In this document: positions 1 to 8,853 of the stretch, piece by piece
Numbering within the stretch: the first letter of the stretch is position 1
Layout of the letters: every line of letters begins with the position of its first letter
Origin: Mycolicibacter heraklionensis
Lineage (GTDB): Bacteria > Actinomycetota > Actinomycetes > Mycobacteriales > Mycobacteriaceae
Assembly (NCBI RefSeq): GCF_019645815.1
Contig: NZ_CP080997.1
Span: 3,166,880 to 3,230,879 of the forward strand
DNA: 64,000 nucleotides
Reading direction: 5' to 3'
Translations under genes and position numbers: made by a program
The notes under the pieces: generated by a model
What the model was told of the DNA's origin: nothing
Database searches by the model: none
Seen by the model: the letters and a program-made list of their open reading frames with translations, nothing else

Positions 1-2
1 CA

Positions 3-65
3 GCCGTCGATGAGTTCCATAAACGACGCATCGGCTACCCGATGATCACCGTTCCGTCCAAGTGA
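3..65 (+). CDS. Possible C-terminal end of an unidentified gene (partial)
   Basis: The window opens in a plus-strand reading frame of 20 codons that closes with TGA at 63-65; the peptide ends in YPMITVPSK. It could be the tail of a gene that starts outside the window, but it is too short to identify. The same frame reopens at 93 for 69 codons without a recognisable family. Low confidence. Confidence 0.3.
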   Translation, partial: AVDEFHKRRIGYPMITVPSK

Positions 66-489
66 ACTAGCTTCTCGTGGTGGGCGGCGCCGGTGCCAAC
101 GGCGACGAATCCCGTGGACTCCAATGATCTTCATACGCGACCGCGCTTGTTCGCCGACCCGAACGCACTGGCCGTGATGCAACTCGGCCTAGATGCGGCG
201 TCTCCCGGCCCCGCTGCGATTCCGCAACTCACCGATCACAGTGTCGATTCCTCACGGAATTCAGGCACATTCGAACCCGCACTACTCCCTCAACCACAAT
301 GAGCCCGAAATGAGCTCCTTACACTTCCGTGAAATCGCTGGGCTTGAACGTGTCGAAACCGTTGCCGCCCAACACGACTCGAATCATATGTGCCGACAGC
401 TGCTCGGTGCGGACAACTTCGAAGGTGTGAACTGGTCGTCCCGCCACGCTGTCTCCCGTCTTTCGCCTTGCCCCAGCCGACTATACGAG
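66..489. other. Intergenic stretch with no supported gene
   Basis: About 420 bases between the partial frame at the left edge and the end of dprA. Short frames exist on the plus strand (for example 93-302), but none has a convincing ribosome binding site or a familiar sequence. I see no tRNA, repeat or clear terminator here. Confidence 0.4.
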
Positions 490-1626
490 CTACCGCTTCG
501 GGCGAGCTATCCCCCAGCTGCCGTCGCGCCGCTGCACCAGGCCGGCGACCTCCAACATCGCCAGTGGGCCGAACACCTGCGCCGGCGCCAGACCGGAGGC
601 CACCGCGATCTGATCGACGGTGACCGCGCCGCGGCCGGGCAGCGCTTCGTAGACCTGACGTTCGGCGCCGCTGAGGCCGTCTAACGCAGTGACCGGCCGC
701 GGCGGGTCGTCCGCCAATTCCCCAACCCGCCCCGCCAACTCGATCACCTCGTCGGCCCGGGTCACCAATTCGGCGCCGCCGCGCACCAGCACGTGACAAC
801 CGGCCGATGCCGCACTTGTGACCGGACCCGGGACGGCGGCCACCGGCCGGCCCAGCAGCCGCGCCCAGGCCGCGGTGTTGGCCGCGCCGCTGCGCAGTCC
901 CGCCTCCACCACCACCGTCACCCCTGCCAGCGCCGCCACCAGCCGGTTGCGGGTCAGAAACCGATAGCGGGCCGGGCGGACCCCGGGTGGGTATTCGGTG
1001 ACCAGCAGGCCGGTGGCGCCGACCCGATGCAGCAGCGCGGAATGCCCTGCCGGGTAGGCGATGTCGATACCCCCGGCGAGTACCGCCACGGTGGTGCCGT
1101 CTGCGGCGAGCGTGGCGCGGTGCGCCGCGCCGTCGATTCCGTAGGCGCCGCCAGAGACCACCGCCACGTCGCGTTCGGCCAGTCCGTCGGCCAGATCCGC
1201 GGCCACCAGCTCGCCGTAGGCGGTTGCGGCCCGGGTTCCGACGATCGCGGTGGCCCGCTCGGCGATCTCGTCAAGGCGCGCCGGACCCCCCGCCCAGAGC
1301 ACGAGCGGTGGCCGGCAATCCGGTTTGTCCGCGGCGTCGGCGCCCCCGAAGGCGGCGAACGCCAGCGCCGGCCACTCGTCGTCATCGGGGGTGATCAGGC
1401 GTCCTCCGCGGCGGGCGAGCACCGCCAGATCGTCAGCGGCGACATCGATCTCACGTCGGGCTTCGGTGTGACGGGCCAGCTCCGGAGCTACGGCACCGCG
1501 GCGAATCCGTTCCGCTGCCTCCACCGGGCCGACCCGATCGACCAGCGCAGCCAACTCCGGGCGCGGTGGCTCGGCAACCCGGGACAGGTAGGCCCAGGCC
1601 TGCATCCTGATGTCCGCGGCGCTCAT
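490..1626 (-). CDS. dprA: DNA processing protein DprA (Smf)
   Basis: DprA loads RecA on incoming single-stranded DNA in transformation; its role in mycobacteria is less clear. The 378-residue product has the Rossmann-type DprA core: an IVGTRAA stretch, VVSGGAYGIDGAAH, VLAGGIDIAYP, then RFLTRNRLVAALAG and VVVEAGLRSGAANTA. A winged-helix-like C-terminal domain (about 300-378) follows. The start is the ATG at 1626, which overlaps the comM stop in an ATGA; a longer open frame upstream only reads comM out of frame. Translational coupling in the order yraN-comM-dprA matches M. tuberculosis Rv2898c-Rv2896c. Confidence 0.93.
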   Translation of the reverse strand: MSAADIRMQAWAYLSRVAEPPRPELAALVDRVGPVEAAERIRRGAVAPELARHTEARREIDVAADDLAVLARRGGRLITPDDDEWPALAFAAFGGADAADKPDCRPPLVLWAGGPARLDEIAERATAIVGTRAATAYGELVAADLADGLAERDVAVVSGGAYGIDGAAHRATLAADGTTVAVLAGGIDIAYPAGHSALLHRVGATGLLVTEYPPGVRPARYRFLTRNRLVAALAGVTVVVEAGLRSGAANTAAWARLLGRPVAAVPGPVTSAASAGCHVLVRGGAELVTRADEVIELAGRVGELADDPPRPVTALDGLSGAERQVYEALPGRGAVTVDQIAVASGLAPAQVFGPLAMLEVAGLVQRRDGSWGIARPKR

Positions 1627-3134
1627 CGGGCCGCGCCTGGCTGGCGGAAGCTCAGGGCTGCGGAGACCTCGTCCAACCCGGGTGAGGTCCGCCCGGCCAG
1701 GTCGCTCAGGGTCCACGCGACCCGCAGCGTGCGGTTGGCGCCGCGGATGGACAGCAGACCGCGATCCAGTGCAGCACGCAGCGGCGCCATCGCCGCGGTG
1801 CTGAGCCGGAACTTGCGGCGCAGCAGCGCTCCGCTGACCTCGGCGTTGGTGTGAAAGCCGTGCGGTGCCCACCGTTGGGCCGCGGCGGCCCGGGCCTGCG
1901 CGACCCGGGCCCGCACCGCAGCCGTCGGCTCCCCGTCTGCCGCCGAGAACGCGCCCGCCCGCACCGGATGCATCTCCACCCGCAGGTCCACTCGGTCCAG
2001 CAGCGGGCCCGACAACCGGCCGAGGTAGCGCCGCTTCTCCATCGACTTACATGTGCAGTCCCTGGGGTCGGCCGGCGCGCACGGGCACGGGTTGGCGGCC
2101 AAGACCAGCTGGAAGCGGGCCGGGTAACAGGCCACCCCGTCGCGCCGGGCCAGCCGGATCTCACCGTCTTCCAGCGGGGTACGAAGCGCCTCTAAGGCGC
2201 TGACCCGGATCTCGGCGCACTCGTCGAGGAACAGCACGCCTCGATGTGCGCGGCTGACCGCGCCGGGCCGGGCCATCCCGGACCCACCGCCGACCAGCGC
2301 CGCGACGCTCGAGCTGTGATGCGGTGCGATGAAGGGTGGCCGGGTGATCAGTGGTGCCCTGCCCGACAGTAGACCCGCGACCGAGTGGATGGCGGTGACC
2401 TCCAGTGACTCGGTTTCGGTCAGTGGCGGCAGCAGTCCGGGAAGACGTTGGGCCAGCATGGTTTTACCGATTCCGGGCGGTCCGGTCAGCATCAGATGAT
2501 GTGAGCCGGCGGCGGCCACCTCGACGGCGAACCGGGCCTGTGCCTGGCCGACCACCTCAGCCAGGTCCGCGACCGGCTCGACCACCGGAGCCACGGTCGT
2601 GATCCGGTCCTGTAGCCGTGCGGTCCCCTCCAGCCAGCCGTGCAGCCGGCTCAGCGTTGCCACGCCGTAGACGTCGATGCCGTCCACCAGGCTGGCTTCG
2701 GCGAGGTTGTCCACTGGAACCACGGCGGCAGCCCAGCCGCCGTTCTTGGCGGCCAACACCGCGGGCAGTATCCCGTGGACCGGCCGCACGCGCCCGTCGA
2801 GTGCCAGCTCTCCGAGCAGCACCGTCTTCTCCAACCGGGACCACGGCGTTTTGCGGTCAGCGGAAAGCACGGCGGCGGCCAGGGCGATGTCGTAGACCGA
2901 GCCCATCTTCGGCAGCGTCGCCGGCGAGAGCGCCAACGTCAGCCGGGCCGCGGGCCAACGTTGCCCACTGTTGGTGATCGCCGCCCGCACGCGATCCCGC
3001 GACTCCTGCAGTGCGGCGTCGGGCAGCCCCACCAGATGCACCCCGGGAAGCCCGGAGGTGATGTCCGCCTCGATCTCCACGATCAAGCCGTCGAGGCCGC
3101 GCACCGCGACTGAGAACGCCCGGCCCAGTGCCAT
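1623..3134 (-). CDS. comM: ComM-type Mg-chelatase-like AAA+ ATPase (YifB family)
   Basis: The 503-residue protein belongs to the YifB/ComM family; ComM is a branch-migration helicase used in recombination of transforming DNA. It has the N-terminal ChlI domain (1-120), Walker A GPPGIGKTM near residue 212, a Walker B-like VLFLDECAE, and the cysteine-rich [15 protein letters not shown] segment typical of the family, followed by the Mg-chelatase C-terminal domain. It starts one base before the yraN stop and overlaps dprA by 4 bases, so the three genes form one transcript. Equivalent of Rv2897c. Confidence 0.92.
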   Translation of the reverse strand: MALGRAFSVAVRGLDGLIVEIEADITSGLPGVHLVGLPDAALQESRDRVRAAITNSGQRWPAARLTLALSPATLPKMGSVYDIALAAAVLSADRKTPWSRLEKTVLLGELALDGRVRPVHGILPAVLAAKNGGWAAAVVPVDNLAEASLVDGIDVYGVATLSRLHGWLEGTARLQDRITTVAPVVEPVADLAEVVGQAQARFAVEVAAAGSHHLMLTGPPGIGKTMLAQRLPGLLPPLTETESLEVTAIHSVAGLLSGRAPLITRPPFIAPHHSSSVAALVGGGSGMARPGAVSRAHRGVLFLDECAEIRVSALEALRTPLEDGEIRLARRDGVACYPARFQLVLAANPCPCAPADPRDCTCKSMEKRRYLGRLSGPLLDRVDLRVEMHPVRAGAFSAADGEPTAAVRARVAQARAAAAQRWAPHGFHTNAEVSGALLRRKFRLSTAAMAPLRAALDRGLLSIRGANRTLRVAWTLSDLAGRTSPGLDEVSAALSFRQPGAAR

Positions 3135-3503
3135 TCAGCCCACCCCCTGCAGGTGGCTGACCTCCGGGGTTCGGCTCCGCCCGATCCGCACCCGGATCAC
3201 GTCGAGACGGACCTGGTCCCAGTGCGACTGCTGACCCACAAGCCACGCTCCGGCCAGCCGGCGCAACCTGCGCACCTTCTCGGGTGGCACCGCGTACGCC
3301 AGCCCGCCGAAACCGTCACCGCTGCGCGTCTTGACTTCGACGAAAACCACGGTGCGCGCGTCCGGGTCCGCGGCGATCACGTCCAGTTCGCCGTATCGGC
3401 AGCGCCAGTTGCGGGCGAGAATGGCCCACCCCTGCCCGATCAGGTGGTCGACGGCCACTTGTTCTCCGAGCGCCCCCAGCTCGGCACGAGACATGGTTGT
3501 CAT
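3135..3503 (-). CDS. YraN-like UPF0102 nuclease-fold protein
   Basis: A 122-residue member of UPF0102 (YraN, equivalent of Rv2898c). The PD-(D/E)xK-like core is visible as GELDVIAADPD followed by VVFVEVKTRSG. Members are small and lack a proven activity. Two starts are possible, the ATG at 3503 (MTTMSRAE) or the internal MSRAELGALGE at 3494, which matches the conserved family N-terminus better. First gene of the yraN-comM-dprA set. Confidence 0.88.
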   Translation of the reverse strand: MTTMSRAELGALGEQVAVDHLIGQGWAILARNWRCRYGELDVIAADPDARTVVFVEVKTRSGDGFGGLAYAVPPEKVRRLRRLAGAWLVGQQSHWDQVRLDVIRVRIGRSRTPEVSHLQGVG

Positions 3504-3649
3504 GCCGGTCAGGGTCGGCCAGGACTCCGACAGCGTCGAGCCGGCCAGATCCGAAACCAGCTGCCGCGCGGTCAGTTATCCCCAGAGACGATTTCATCCA
3601 CAGACACCTCGGAACGACGGCCCGGAGCTAAACCAGGCAAGGCCGTGCG

Positions 3650-4210
3650 TCACACCAGATCCACCTCTACGCCGATGACCGTCACAATTACGCCGGAGAT
3701 CACCAGCCCGACTGCCCACAGCGAACGCCGGCCACCGACATGCACCGCGAGCAGCACGCCCAATCCTCCTAGCGCCGCCACCGACGCCAGCAACGCCGTC
3801 CAGCGTGCCGACGGCACCAGCGCACCGATTACCAGGGGCAGTGCGGCACCGGCGAAGCTGGCAGCACCCGCGACGGCGGCGACGGTGACCGCGTCACGCA
3901 GCACGGCCCTGCCCAGGCTGGTCGCCGCGAGACGACCCGACCGGGTGAACAGCAGTTGACGCTCGGCCCGCATCAACTCGGAGCGGTACTGGGTGTACTC
4001 CGCGACGAACACGGTCAGCAGCGCCGAGCACAGGGCGACCACACCGACTCGCGCGCCCAAGCCCAGGTTCAGGCCAACACCGCGGAGCACGGTTGCCGAA
4101 GCCAAGATGAGCGCGTTGAGGATGCCGTCCGACACGCCCAGTGCGGTCGCGAACAACACCCGGCCGCGGGAGCGCACCCGAATTCGGCGAGGCGGCCGCC
4201 AGCGTGTCAC
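3650..4210 (-). CDS. VIT1/CCC1-like small integral membrane protein
   Basis: A 186-residue, very hydrophobic protein with about five membrane segments (near 18-40, 50-70, 105-128, 135-155, 162-183). The first helix contains ALGVSDGILNALILAS and is followed by FVAEYTQYRSELMRAE. Both resemble signatures of the VIT1/CCC1 family of vacuolar-type iron/manganese transporters (GxxDGL helix and the GEYxSxxS..E segment), though the match is loose. The gene overlaps the preceding DUF211 gene by 4 bases (ATGA), so the two are translationally coupled and probably work together. Substrate unknown. Confidence 0.55.
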   Translation of the reverse strand: MTRWRPPRRIRVRSRGRVLFATALGVSDGILNALILASATVLRGVGLNLGLGARVGVVALCSALLTVFVAEYTQYRSELMRAERQLLFTRSGRLAATSLGRAVLRDAVTVAAVAGAASFAGAALPLVIGALVPSARWTALLASVAALGGLGVLLAVHVGGRRSLWAVGLVISGVIVTVIGVEVDLV

Positions 4211-4491
4211 CGGGTTCGGGGCACGCGCTCGACGATGCGGTTGCCGACGACAAGCTCATCGATGCTGTGCACGGCCGCGCCCGCCTTCTCGATCTCTCGA
4301 ATCAACCGGGGCGCATCGATATTCTCGCCTTCGACGGTGATCTCCAAGCCGACGGTTTCCAGGTCGATCTCGGCGACGGTGATGTTGAGTGCTTCCACAC
4401 CGGGAGCGTTCTCGATCGCCTCGGCCAGCTCTAACAGGTCAGGTCTGGGTATGGCTTTGTCGACGTCGAGCTGCAGCCGGCGGACGTTCAT
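4207..4491 (-). CDS. DUF211 family protein
   Basis: A 94-residue protein starting MNVRRLQLDVDKAIPRP with GVEALNITVAEIDLETVGLEITVEGENID and a C-terminal HSIDELVVGN. This is the ferredoxin-like fold of DUF211, best known from archaea; archaeal members have been described as small metal-binding oligomers. I chose the ATG at 4491 because GGAG lies 7 bases upstream; an in-frame GTG at 4548 adds an unconserved leader. It is followed by the VIT-like membrane protein with a 4-base overlap, so a metal- or ion-related pair is a reasonable inference. Confidence 0.7.
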   Translation of the reverse strand: MNVRRLQLDVDKAIPRPDLLELAEAIENAPGVEALNITVAEIDLETVGLEITVEGENIDAPRLIREIEKAGAAVHSIDELVVGNRIVERVPRTR

Positions 4492-4634
4492 CGGTCCGCT
4501 CCGCAACGAGTCGTCGGGACAGATTTCTGCGCACCTGACATGCCCCACTCCCTCTCAGTCATCGATGTTCACTCCCCTTGCCGTGCAACCACTATCGCGC
4601 CAACGGCGCCGCTGGTAGGCTGACTGGCGCACCC

Positions 4635-4689
4635 GGCGGTGGGGCTCGCCACAACTGCACGTCCATATCGGACTGCCAACGGTCCCTGC
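4635..4689 (+). promoter_or_regulatory. Fluoride-riboswitch-like aptamer (variant) in the enolase leader
   Basis: P1 is formed by GGCG (4635-4638) and CGCC (4647-4650). The loop GGGGCU can pair with GGUCCC near 4681 as a pseudoknot. A P2 stem (GUCC/GGAC) lies between, and AAC-UGC follows P1 as in known crcB RNAs. The family positions A and U that form the linchpin pair (A40 and U48 in the Thermotoga numbering) are present, but the AUG/UGAUGG signature is degenerate (GUG and CAACGG). Downstream, UCCCUGC (4683-4689) is complementary to GCGGGGA (4730-4736), which overlaps the enolase Shine-Dalgarno. A perfect 9-bp hairpin sits at 4706-4726. A TAGGCT at 4616-4621 could be the -10 box. Confidence 0.55.
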
Positions 4690-4745
4690 GGAAGACAACA
4701 ACGTCCGGCCGGGTGCCACCCGGCCGCCAGCGGGGAGGTACGCAG

Positions 4746-6023
4746 GTGGTTGTGGAGTTTTCGTCGATATCTGCCATCGAAATACTCGATTCTCGAGGCC
4801 GGCCGACCCTGTCGGTGTGTGCGATCCTCGCCGACTACACCGAGGTGTGCGCGGGTGTCCCCTCCGGCGCCTCCACCGGCTCCCGCGAAGCGGTCGAGCT
4901 GCGCGACCACGACAGCACCCGCTACGCGGGCCTGGGCGTACGCCGAGCCGTCGACCATGTCAATGGACCGATCGCCGCTGCGCTGACCGAGCGCCCATTC
5001 ACCTCCTTGGAAGAGGTGGACCAGACCCTGCTGGAGTTGGACGGCACCACCGACAAGTCTCAGTTGGGCGCCAACGCGATCGTCGGGGCATCGATGGTCG
5101 CCGCCCGGGCATTCGCCGCCAAAGCCGAACAGCCACTGTGGCAGTGGCTTGTTCCGCCCGGAGTCGGTGCCCGATTGCCGGTCCCCTCCTTCAACGTGAT
5201 CAATGGTGGCGTGCACGCGCTCAACGGCCTGGACTTTCAGGAATTCATGATCGCTCCGCTCGGCGCGCCGTCGCTGCCGGAAGCCGTCCGTGCCGGCGCC
5301 GAGGTGTACCGGCAACTGCGCACGGTGCTGGCCGACCGCAAGCTGGCCACCGGGCTGGGTGACGAGGGCGGCTTTGCGCCCGAAATCGACCGACCCGAAG
5401 AAGCGCTGGAACTGCTCACCCAAGCCATCGGCGACGCCGGGTATATCACCGGGCCGTCCGGGGTGGCCATTGCGCTGGACCCCGCCGCCAGCGAATTCCA
5501 CCGAGACGGCGCCTACTTGCTCAACGGCGAATCGCTGTCCAGCGAGGACCTGATCGACCGCTACGTCGACATCGTGTCCAGGTACCCGGTGTGGAGTATC
5601 GAGGACGGGATGGGCGAGCACGACACCGCCGGATGGCGCCGGCTGACTGAGACACTGGGTCATCGGGTGCAGTTGGTGGGTGACGACAACTTCGTCACCA
5701 ACCCGGACATCATCGGGTCCGCGATACGCTCTGGCATCGGTAACGCCGCACTGATCAAGGTCAACCAGATCGGCACCGTATCGGAAACCCTTGAAGCGCT
5801 TGCTCTGTGCCGACAGTCCGGGTATGGCGCGATGATCTCGCATCGGTCCGGCGAGACCGTCGACGCGTTCATCGCCGACCTGGCCGTCGGTTCGGGTTGC
5901 GGCCAGATCAAGTCCGGCGCACCCGCCCGCGGCGAGCGAGTGGCCAAGTACAACCGGCTGCTCGCCATCGCGGCCGCAGCACCGCAGCTGCCGTTCGGCC
6001 TGCCGGCGCCCGCAGAACCGTGA
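4746..6023 (+). CDS. eno: Enolase (phosphopyruvate hydratase), probable second copy
   Basis: A 425-residue enolase, converting 2-phosphoglycerate to phosphoenolpyruvate in the cytoplasm. Family motifs are all present: SRGRPTL and SGASTGSREAVELRD near the N-terminus, FNVINGGVHALNGLDFQEFM, GDEGGFAP, SIEDGMGEHD, LVGDDNFVTNP, KVNQIGTVSET, ISHRSGETVDAFIADLAV and GQIKSGAPARGERVAKYN, including the metal-ligand acids and the catalytic Lys and His. The GTG at 4746 is preceded by GGGAGG; a longer frame from 4578 crosses the riboswitch and is not the start. M. tuberculosis has its only eno elsewhere (Rv1023), so this is probably an additional copy. Enolase is a classic fluoride target, which fits the fluoride-type leader. 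Confidence 0.9.
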   Translation: MVVEFSSISAIEILDSRGRPTLSVCAILADYTEVCAGVPSGASTGSREAVELRDHDSTRYAGLGVRRAVDHVNGPIAAALTERPFTSLEEVDQTLLELDGTTDKSQLGANAIVGASMVAARAFAAKAEQPLWQWLVPPGVGARLPVPSFNVINGGVHALNGLDFQEFMIAPLGAPSLPEAVRAGAEVYRQLRTVLADRKLATGLGDEGGFAPEIDRPEEALELLTQAIGDAGYITGPSGVAIALDPAASEFHRDGAYLLNGESLSSEDLIDRYVDIVSRYPVWSIEDGMGEHDTAGWRRLTETLGHRVQLVGDDNFVTNPDIIGSAIRSGIGNAALIKVNQIGTVSETLEALALCRQSGYGAMISHRSGETVDAFIADLAVGSGCGQIKSGAPARGERVAKYNRLLAIAAAAPQLPFGLPAPAEP

Positions 6024-6028
6024 GCCGT

Positions 6029-8059
6029 TCATGAGGTCGCGATGACGACGGCGAGGACGGCCAGCACCGCGATCAGCATGTAGGCCATATAGGCGTCCAA
6101 CCGTCCGGACTGAAGTCGTTTCGCCGACCGGGCCACGATCAGCAGCCCGCGGCTCGATGGCCGATAGAAGTAACGTTCGACCATGTCGACGACGTCAACC
6201 CGATAGGTGTAGAGCAACGGCGCCACGTCCTGACCGGGTGATTGGTCGACCGTCTCGACCAATTCGGTACGGGTCAACAAGACGGTGGACAAGATGTTGC
6301 GCACCGGGTTGGCGTAGGCGAACGAGGTGTATCCGACCCCGCGATGCACGCCGGGCGATGCCGACGACCACGGTGCCACCACGCGTGCCCGAAACGGGTT
6401 GCGGCCGGCGAACATCGCGGTGCACGCCACAATCACCAGGGCCATTGTGGGCAGGACCAGCCACAGCCAGGTCGGCGACAGCGCGGAGAAGTCGGCGAAC
6501 ACCGGCTGCAGCACCCACGGTGCGGCGTTGGCTCCGCCGGCCCTGTCTCCGACGATGGGGACCAGACCGGCTCCAATCAACCGCACCTCAAGCGGCGCGA
6601 ACATCGCGGCGCCCAGGCAGCCCGCCACCAACAGGGCAATCCCGAAACGGTAGGGCCATTGCCCGTCCACGGCAGCGCCGACGGGATCGATGGCAGGCTC
6701 ACCGATGCGCGCCGGCCCGAAGGCCGTCAACGCCACCACGCGCACGAAGGTCACCCCGGCGATGCCGATCGTCAGTGCGATCAGCGCCCCGGCGACCGTA
6801 ATGCACAGTTGCATCGCCAGGTTCGACACCCGGAACTGCTGCATCAACGCCTCCAGCGTGAACCACTCCGAGGCGAACCCGGCGGTCAGCGGCAGGCCGG
6901 CCAGGGTGAAAGATCCGATCACCAAACCGGTTCCGGCCCAGGGCAGGCGACGTACAACGGCACCCAAACAGTCGAGATCGGTGGTTCCCAGCGCATGCTC
7001 AATCGTCGACGTCGACACGAACAGCAGCGTCTTGCCCAGCGCATGCGCCACCACCTGGGCGGTGCCGGCTACCAGTCCGGCGGCCACCAGCTGCGGTTCA
7101 CCGGTCGCCGCACCGACCAACCCCACCCCGAACCCGGCGGTGATGACACCCGCGTTTTCCACGCTGGACCACGAGATGAGCCTGGCCAGATCGGGATTGA
7201 CGGCCGCGTGGCCAATCCCCAAGATCGCGGTGACGCCACCGACCACCAGCACCACGCAGGCCAGCCAGACCTCCGGGGCGCCCAGCACTTCCAGTGTTCG
7301 CCACATGCCGTAGAAACCGACGTTGACGGCGGCACCCGCCATCACCGCGCGGGCCGGACCGGCAGCGGCGGTGTATCCGCGCGGCATCCAGATGTGGGCC
7401 GGCACGAGTCCGACCTTGACGCCGAAACCGAACAACAGCAGCGCATAGGCGGCTTGGCCAACGGCACTGTGCGGATCGATCCCGTCCACGGTGTAGACGA
7501 AAGTGTCGGTCTGCCCGGCCAGCAACAGTGCGCCCATCAAGACCGCGGCGCCGCTGGCTTTGCCGAACACCACCGTCACCACCGACCCGCCCACCCGACC
7601 CGGCAGCTCCCGGTCATACCCGGCCAGTAGGTAGAAGGCGATGCTGAGCAGCTCCCATCCGAACAGCAGGACAAACAGGTTGTCGGTGGTGATGATCACC
7701 GCGACCGCGGCCAGTGCCACACCGACGGCGCCGGGCAAGCGCGGACGCGGGCGATTGGCGGTGGCACCGGCGGCGGCCAGGGCGGGAATCGCGACACCGA
7801 ACGCGATAACCAGAAACAGTCCGGACAGTGGGTCCACGCCCAGGCTTGCCGGGCCGATCCCCGCCCACCCGCCCAGATCGAGGCGCTGCGGCCGACCGAG
7901 CAATCCGAGCACGCCACCCAGCACGAAAACCACCGCGGCAACGGTGTTCGCGGCCCAGGCGGTACCGCCCAGACGGCGCTGGGCGGTCTCGCCGCCCAGC
8001 CCCGCACCCCAGCTGATCCCCGCGGCCGCCATCAGCAACGCCAGTCCGACCGCGATCAC
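6029..8059 (-). CDS. HyfB/NuoL-like antiporter subunit of the hydrogenlyase-related complex
   Basis: A 676-residue multi-helix protein like M. tuberculosis Rv0083 and E. coli HyfB/HycC, an Mrp/NuoL-type proton- or sodium-translocating subunit. Ion-path residues are preserved: the Glu of LLFGWELLS, the Lys of FGKASG, the Lys of FGFGVKVGLVPAHIWMP and the Lys/His of HALGKTLLF. It is the last gene of the hycD-hycP-hycQ-hycE-small subunit-hyfB set, overlapping the preceding gene by 4 bases. It ends 5 bases from the convergent enolase gene. Confidence 0.88.
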   Translation of the reverse strand: MIAVGLALLMAAAGISWGAGLGGETAQRRLGGTAWAANTVAAVVFVLGGVLGLLGRPQRLDLGGWAGIGPASLGVDPLSGLFLVIAFGVAIPALAAAGATANRPRPRLPGAVGVALAAVAVIITTDNLFVLLFGWELLSIAFYLLAGYDRELPGRVGGSVVTVVFGKASGAAVLMGALLLAGQTDTFVYTVDGIDPHSAVGQAAYALLLFGFGVKVGLVPAHIWMPRGYTAAAGPARAVMAGAAVNVGFYGMWRTLEVLGAPEVWLACVVLVVGGVTAILGIGHAAVNPDLARLISWSSVENAGVITAGFGVGLVGAATGEPQLVAAGLVAGTAQVVAHALGKTLLFVSTSTIEHALGTTDLDCLGAVVRRLPWAGTGLVIGSFTLAGLPLTAGFASEWFTLEALMQQFRVSNLAMQLCITVAGALIALTIGIAGVTFVRVVALTAFGPARIGEPAIDPVGAAVDGQWPYRFGIALLVAGCLGAAMFAPLEVRLIGAGLVPIVGDRAGGANAAPWVLQPVFADFSALSPTWLWLVLPTMALVIVACTAMFAGRNPFRARVVAPWSSASPGVHRGVGYTSFAYANPVRNILSTVLLTRTELVETVDQSPGQDVAPLLYTYRVDVVDMVERYFYRPSSRGLLIVARSAKRLQSGRLDAYMAYMLIAVLAVLAVVIATS

Positions 8060-8853
8060 CGGGCACGCTCACTTCCCGACAGCGGGACTCGGCCCAGCGC
8101 CAACAGAATGCCGTGCAGCACGCTGAACGGAGTGGCCGGCGCACCCGGCACCCACACATCGACCGGCACCAGGTCTGCGACACCGGTCCCGCCGGTGTAG
8201 CCGCGCCCGATGAGTCCCCCGCTGATCGCGTCGCCGCCGACCGCCACCACCACCGTGGGCGCCGGCATCGCATCCAGCGTTCGGCACAGCGGCTCCACCA
8301 TGCCGGTGGCCCCGATCCCGGTGACCAGCAAGACATCCGCGCTGCGCGGGCTGGCGGTGAAGAAGATGCCCAACCGGTGCAGGTCATAGACCGGGTTGGT
8401 CAATGCCTGGATCTCCCATTCGTCACTGCCGTCGGATCCAGTGTCGATATGACGCAGATGCACGGACCGGCGCAGTCGGCGCACCCGCCGGGCCAGCGCC
8501 GCACGCAGCTCGGCCAGGGCTTCGTCGCTCTCCTCGACGTCGCCGACGACCAGCGCGGAACGACTCAGGGTGGCCGTGGCCGAACCTGTTTCCCAGGAAA
8601 AGAATTCCGGCGCGACCGTGGCGCAACGTCCACACAGGATGCAACGACCGCGGTCCAGGCGCAGTGCGGGCCGAACCGAGATCGCCGCGGTCGGGCAGGC
8701 GGCCGCAGCGGCCTCGACGTCGGCCGGCGCTGCGGCTTCGATGCGATCGGACACCCGTAGTGTCGCGGGGAATTCGTCGAAGTAGTCGTCGGCGTGCCGG
8801 GGCCAGCGGGTGGTGAGCACCCGCTCGCGCAGTCCACGAAATACCCACGGCAT
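8056..8853 (-). CDS. Ferredoxin plus NuoB/HycG-like small subunit lacking N2 cluster ligands
   Basis: A 265-residue fusion. The N-terminal part keeps one [4Fe-4S] site: C71, C74 and C77 of CILCGRC plus C53 of ACPTA. The second ferredoxin site is lost. The C-terminal part (about 130-255) is a NuoB/HycG small-subunit domain, but the four cysteines that normally hold cluster N2 are replaced: D141 and D144 in the GSDGSDEWEI stretch, D208 in VGGDAISGG and A238 in VPGAPATP. The fold is intact (RSADVLLVTG, VAVGGDA, VDVWVPG). It resembles Rv0082. The gene abuts hycE and overlaps hyfB by 4 bases. Confidence 0.8.
   Translation of the reverse strand: MPWVFRGLRERVLTTRWPRHADDYFDEFPATLRVSDRIEAAAPADVEAAAAACPTAAISVRPALRLDRGRCILCGRCATVAPEFFSWETGSATATLSRSALVVGDVEESDEALAELRAALARRVRRLRRSVHLRHIDTGSDGSDEWEIQALTNPVYDLHRLGIFFTASPRSADVLLVTGIGATGMVEPLCRTLDAMPAPTVVVAVGGDAISGGLIGRGYTGGTGVADLVPVDVWVPGAPATPFSVLHGILLALGRVPLSGSERAR

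Noticed and set aside
4492..4634. Possible fluoride riboswitch on the minus strand ahead of DUF211
   Set aside because: I looked for GGCGAUG and UGAUGG-type segments and did not find them; the leader has only an unremarkable GC-rich hairpin.
4569..6032. 487-codon minus-strand frame opposite the enolase
   Set aside because: No recognisable family; the plus strand encodes every enolase motif, so this is a complementary-strand artefact.
6242..7630. 462-codon plus-strand frame opposite hyfB
   Set aside because: Gln/His/Arg-rich shadow with no motif, opposite a clear NuoL-like protein.
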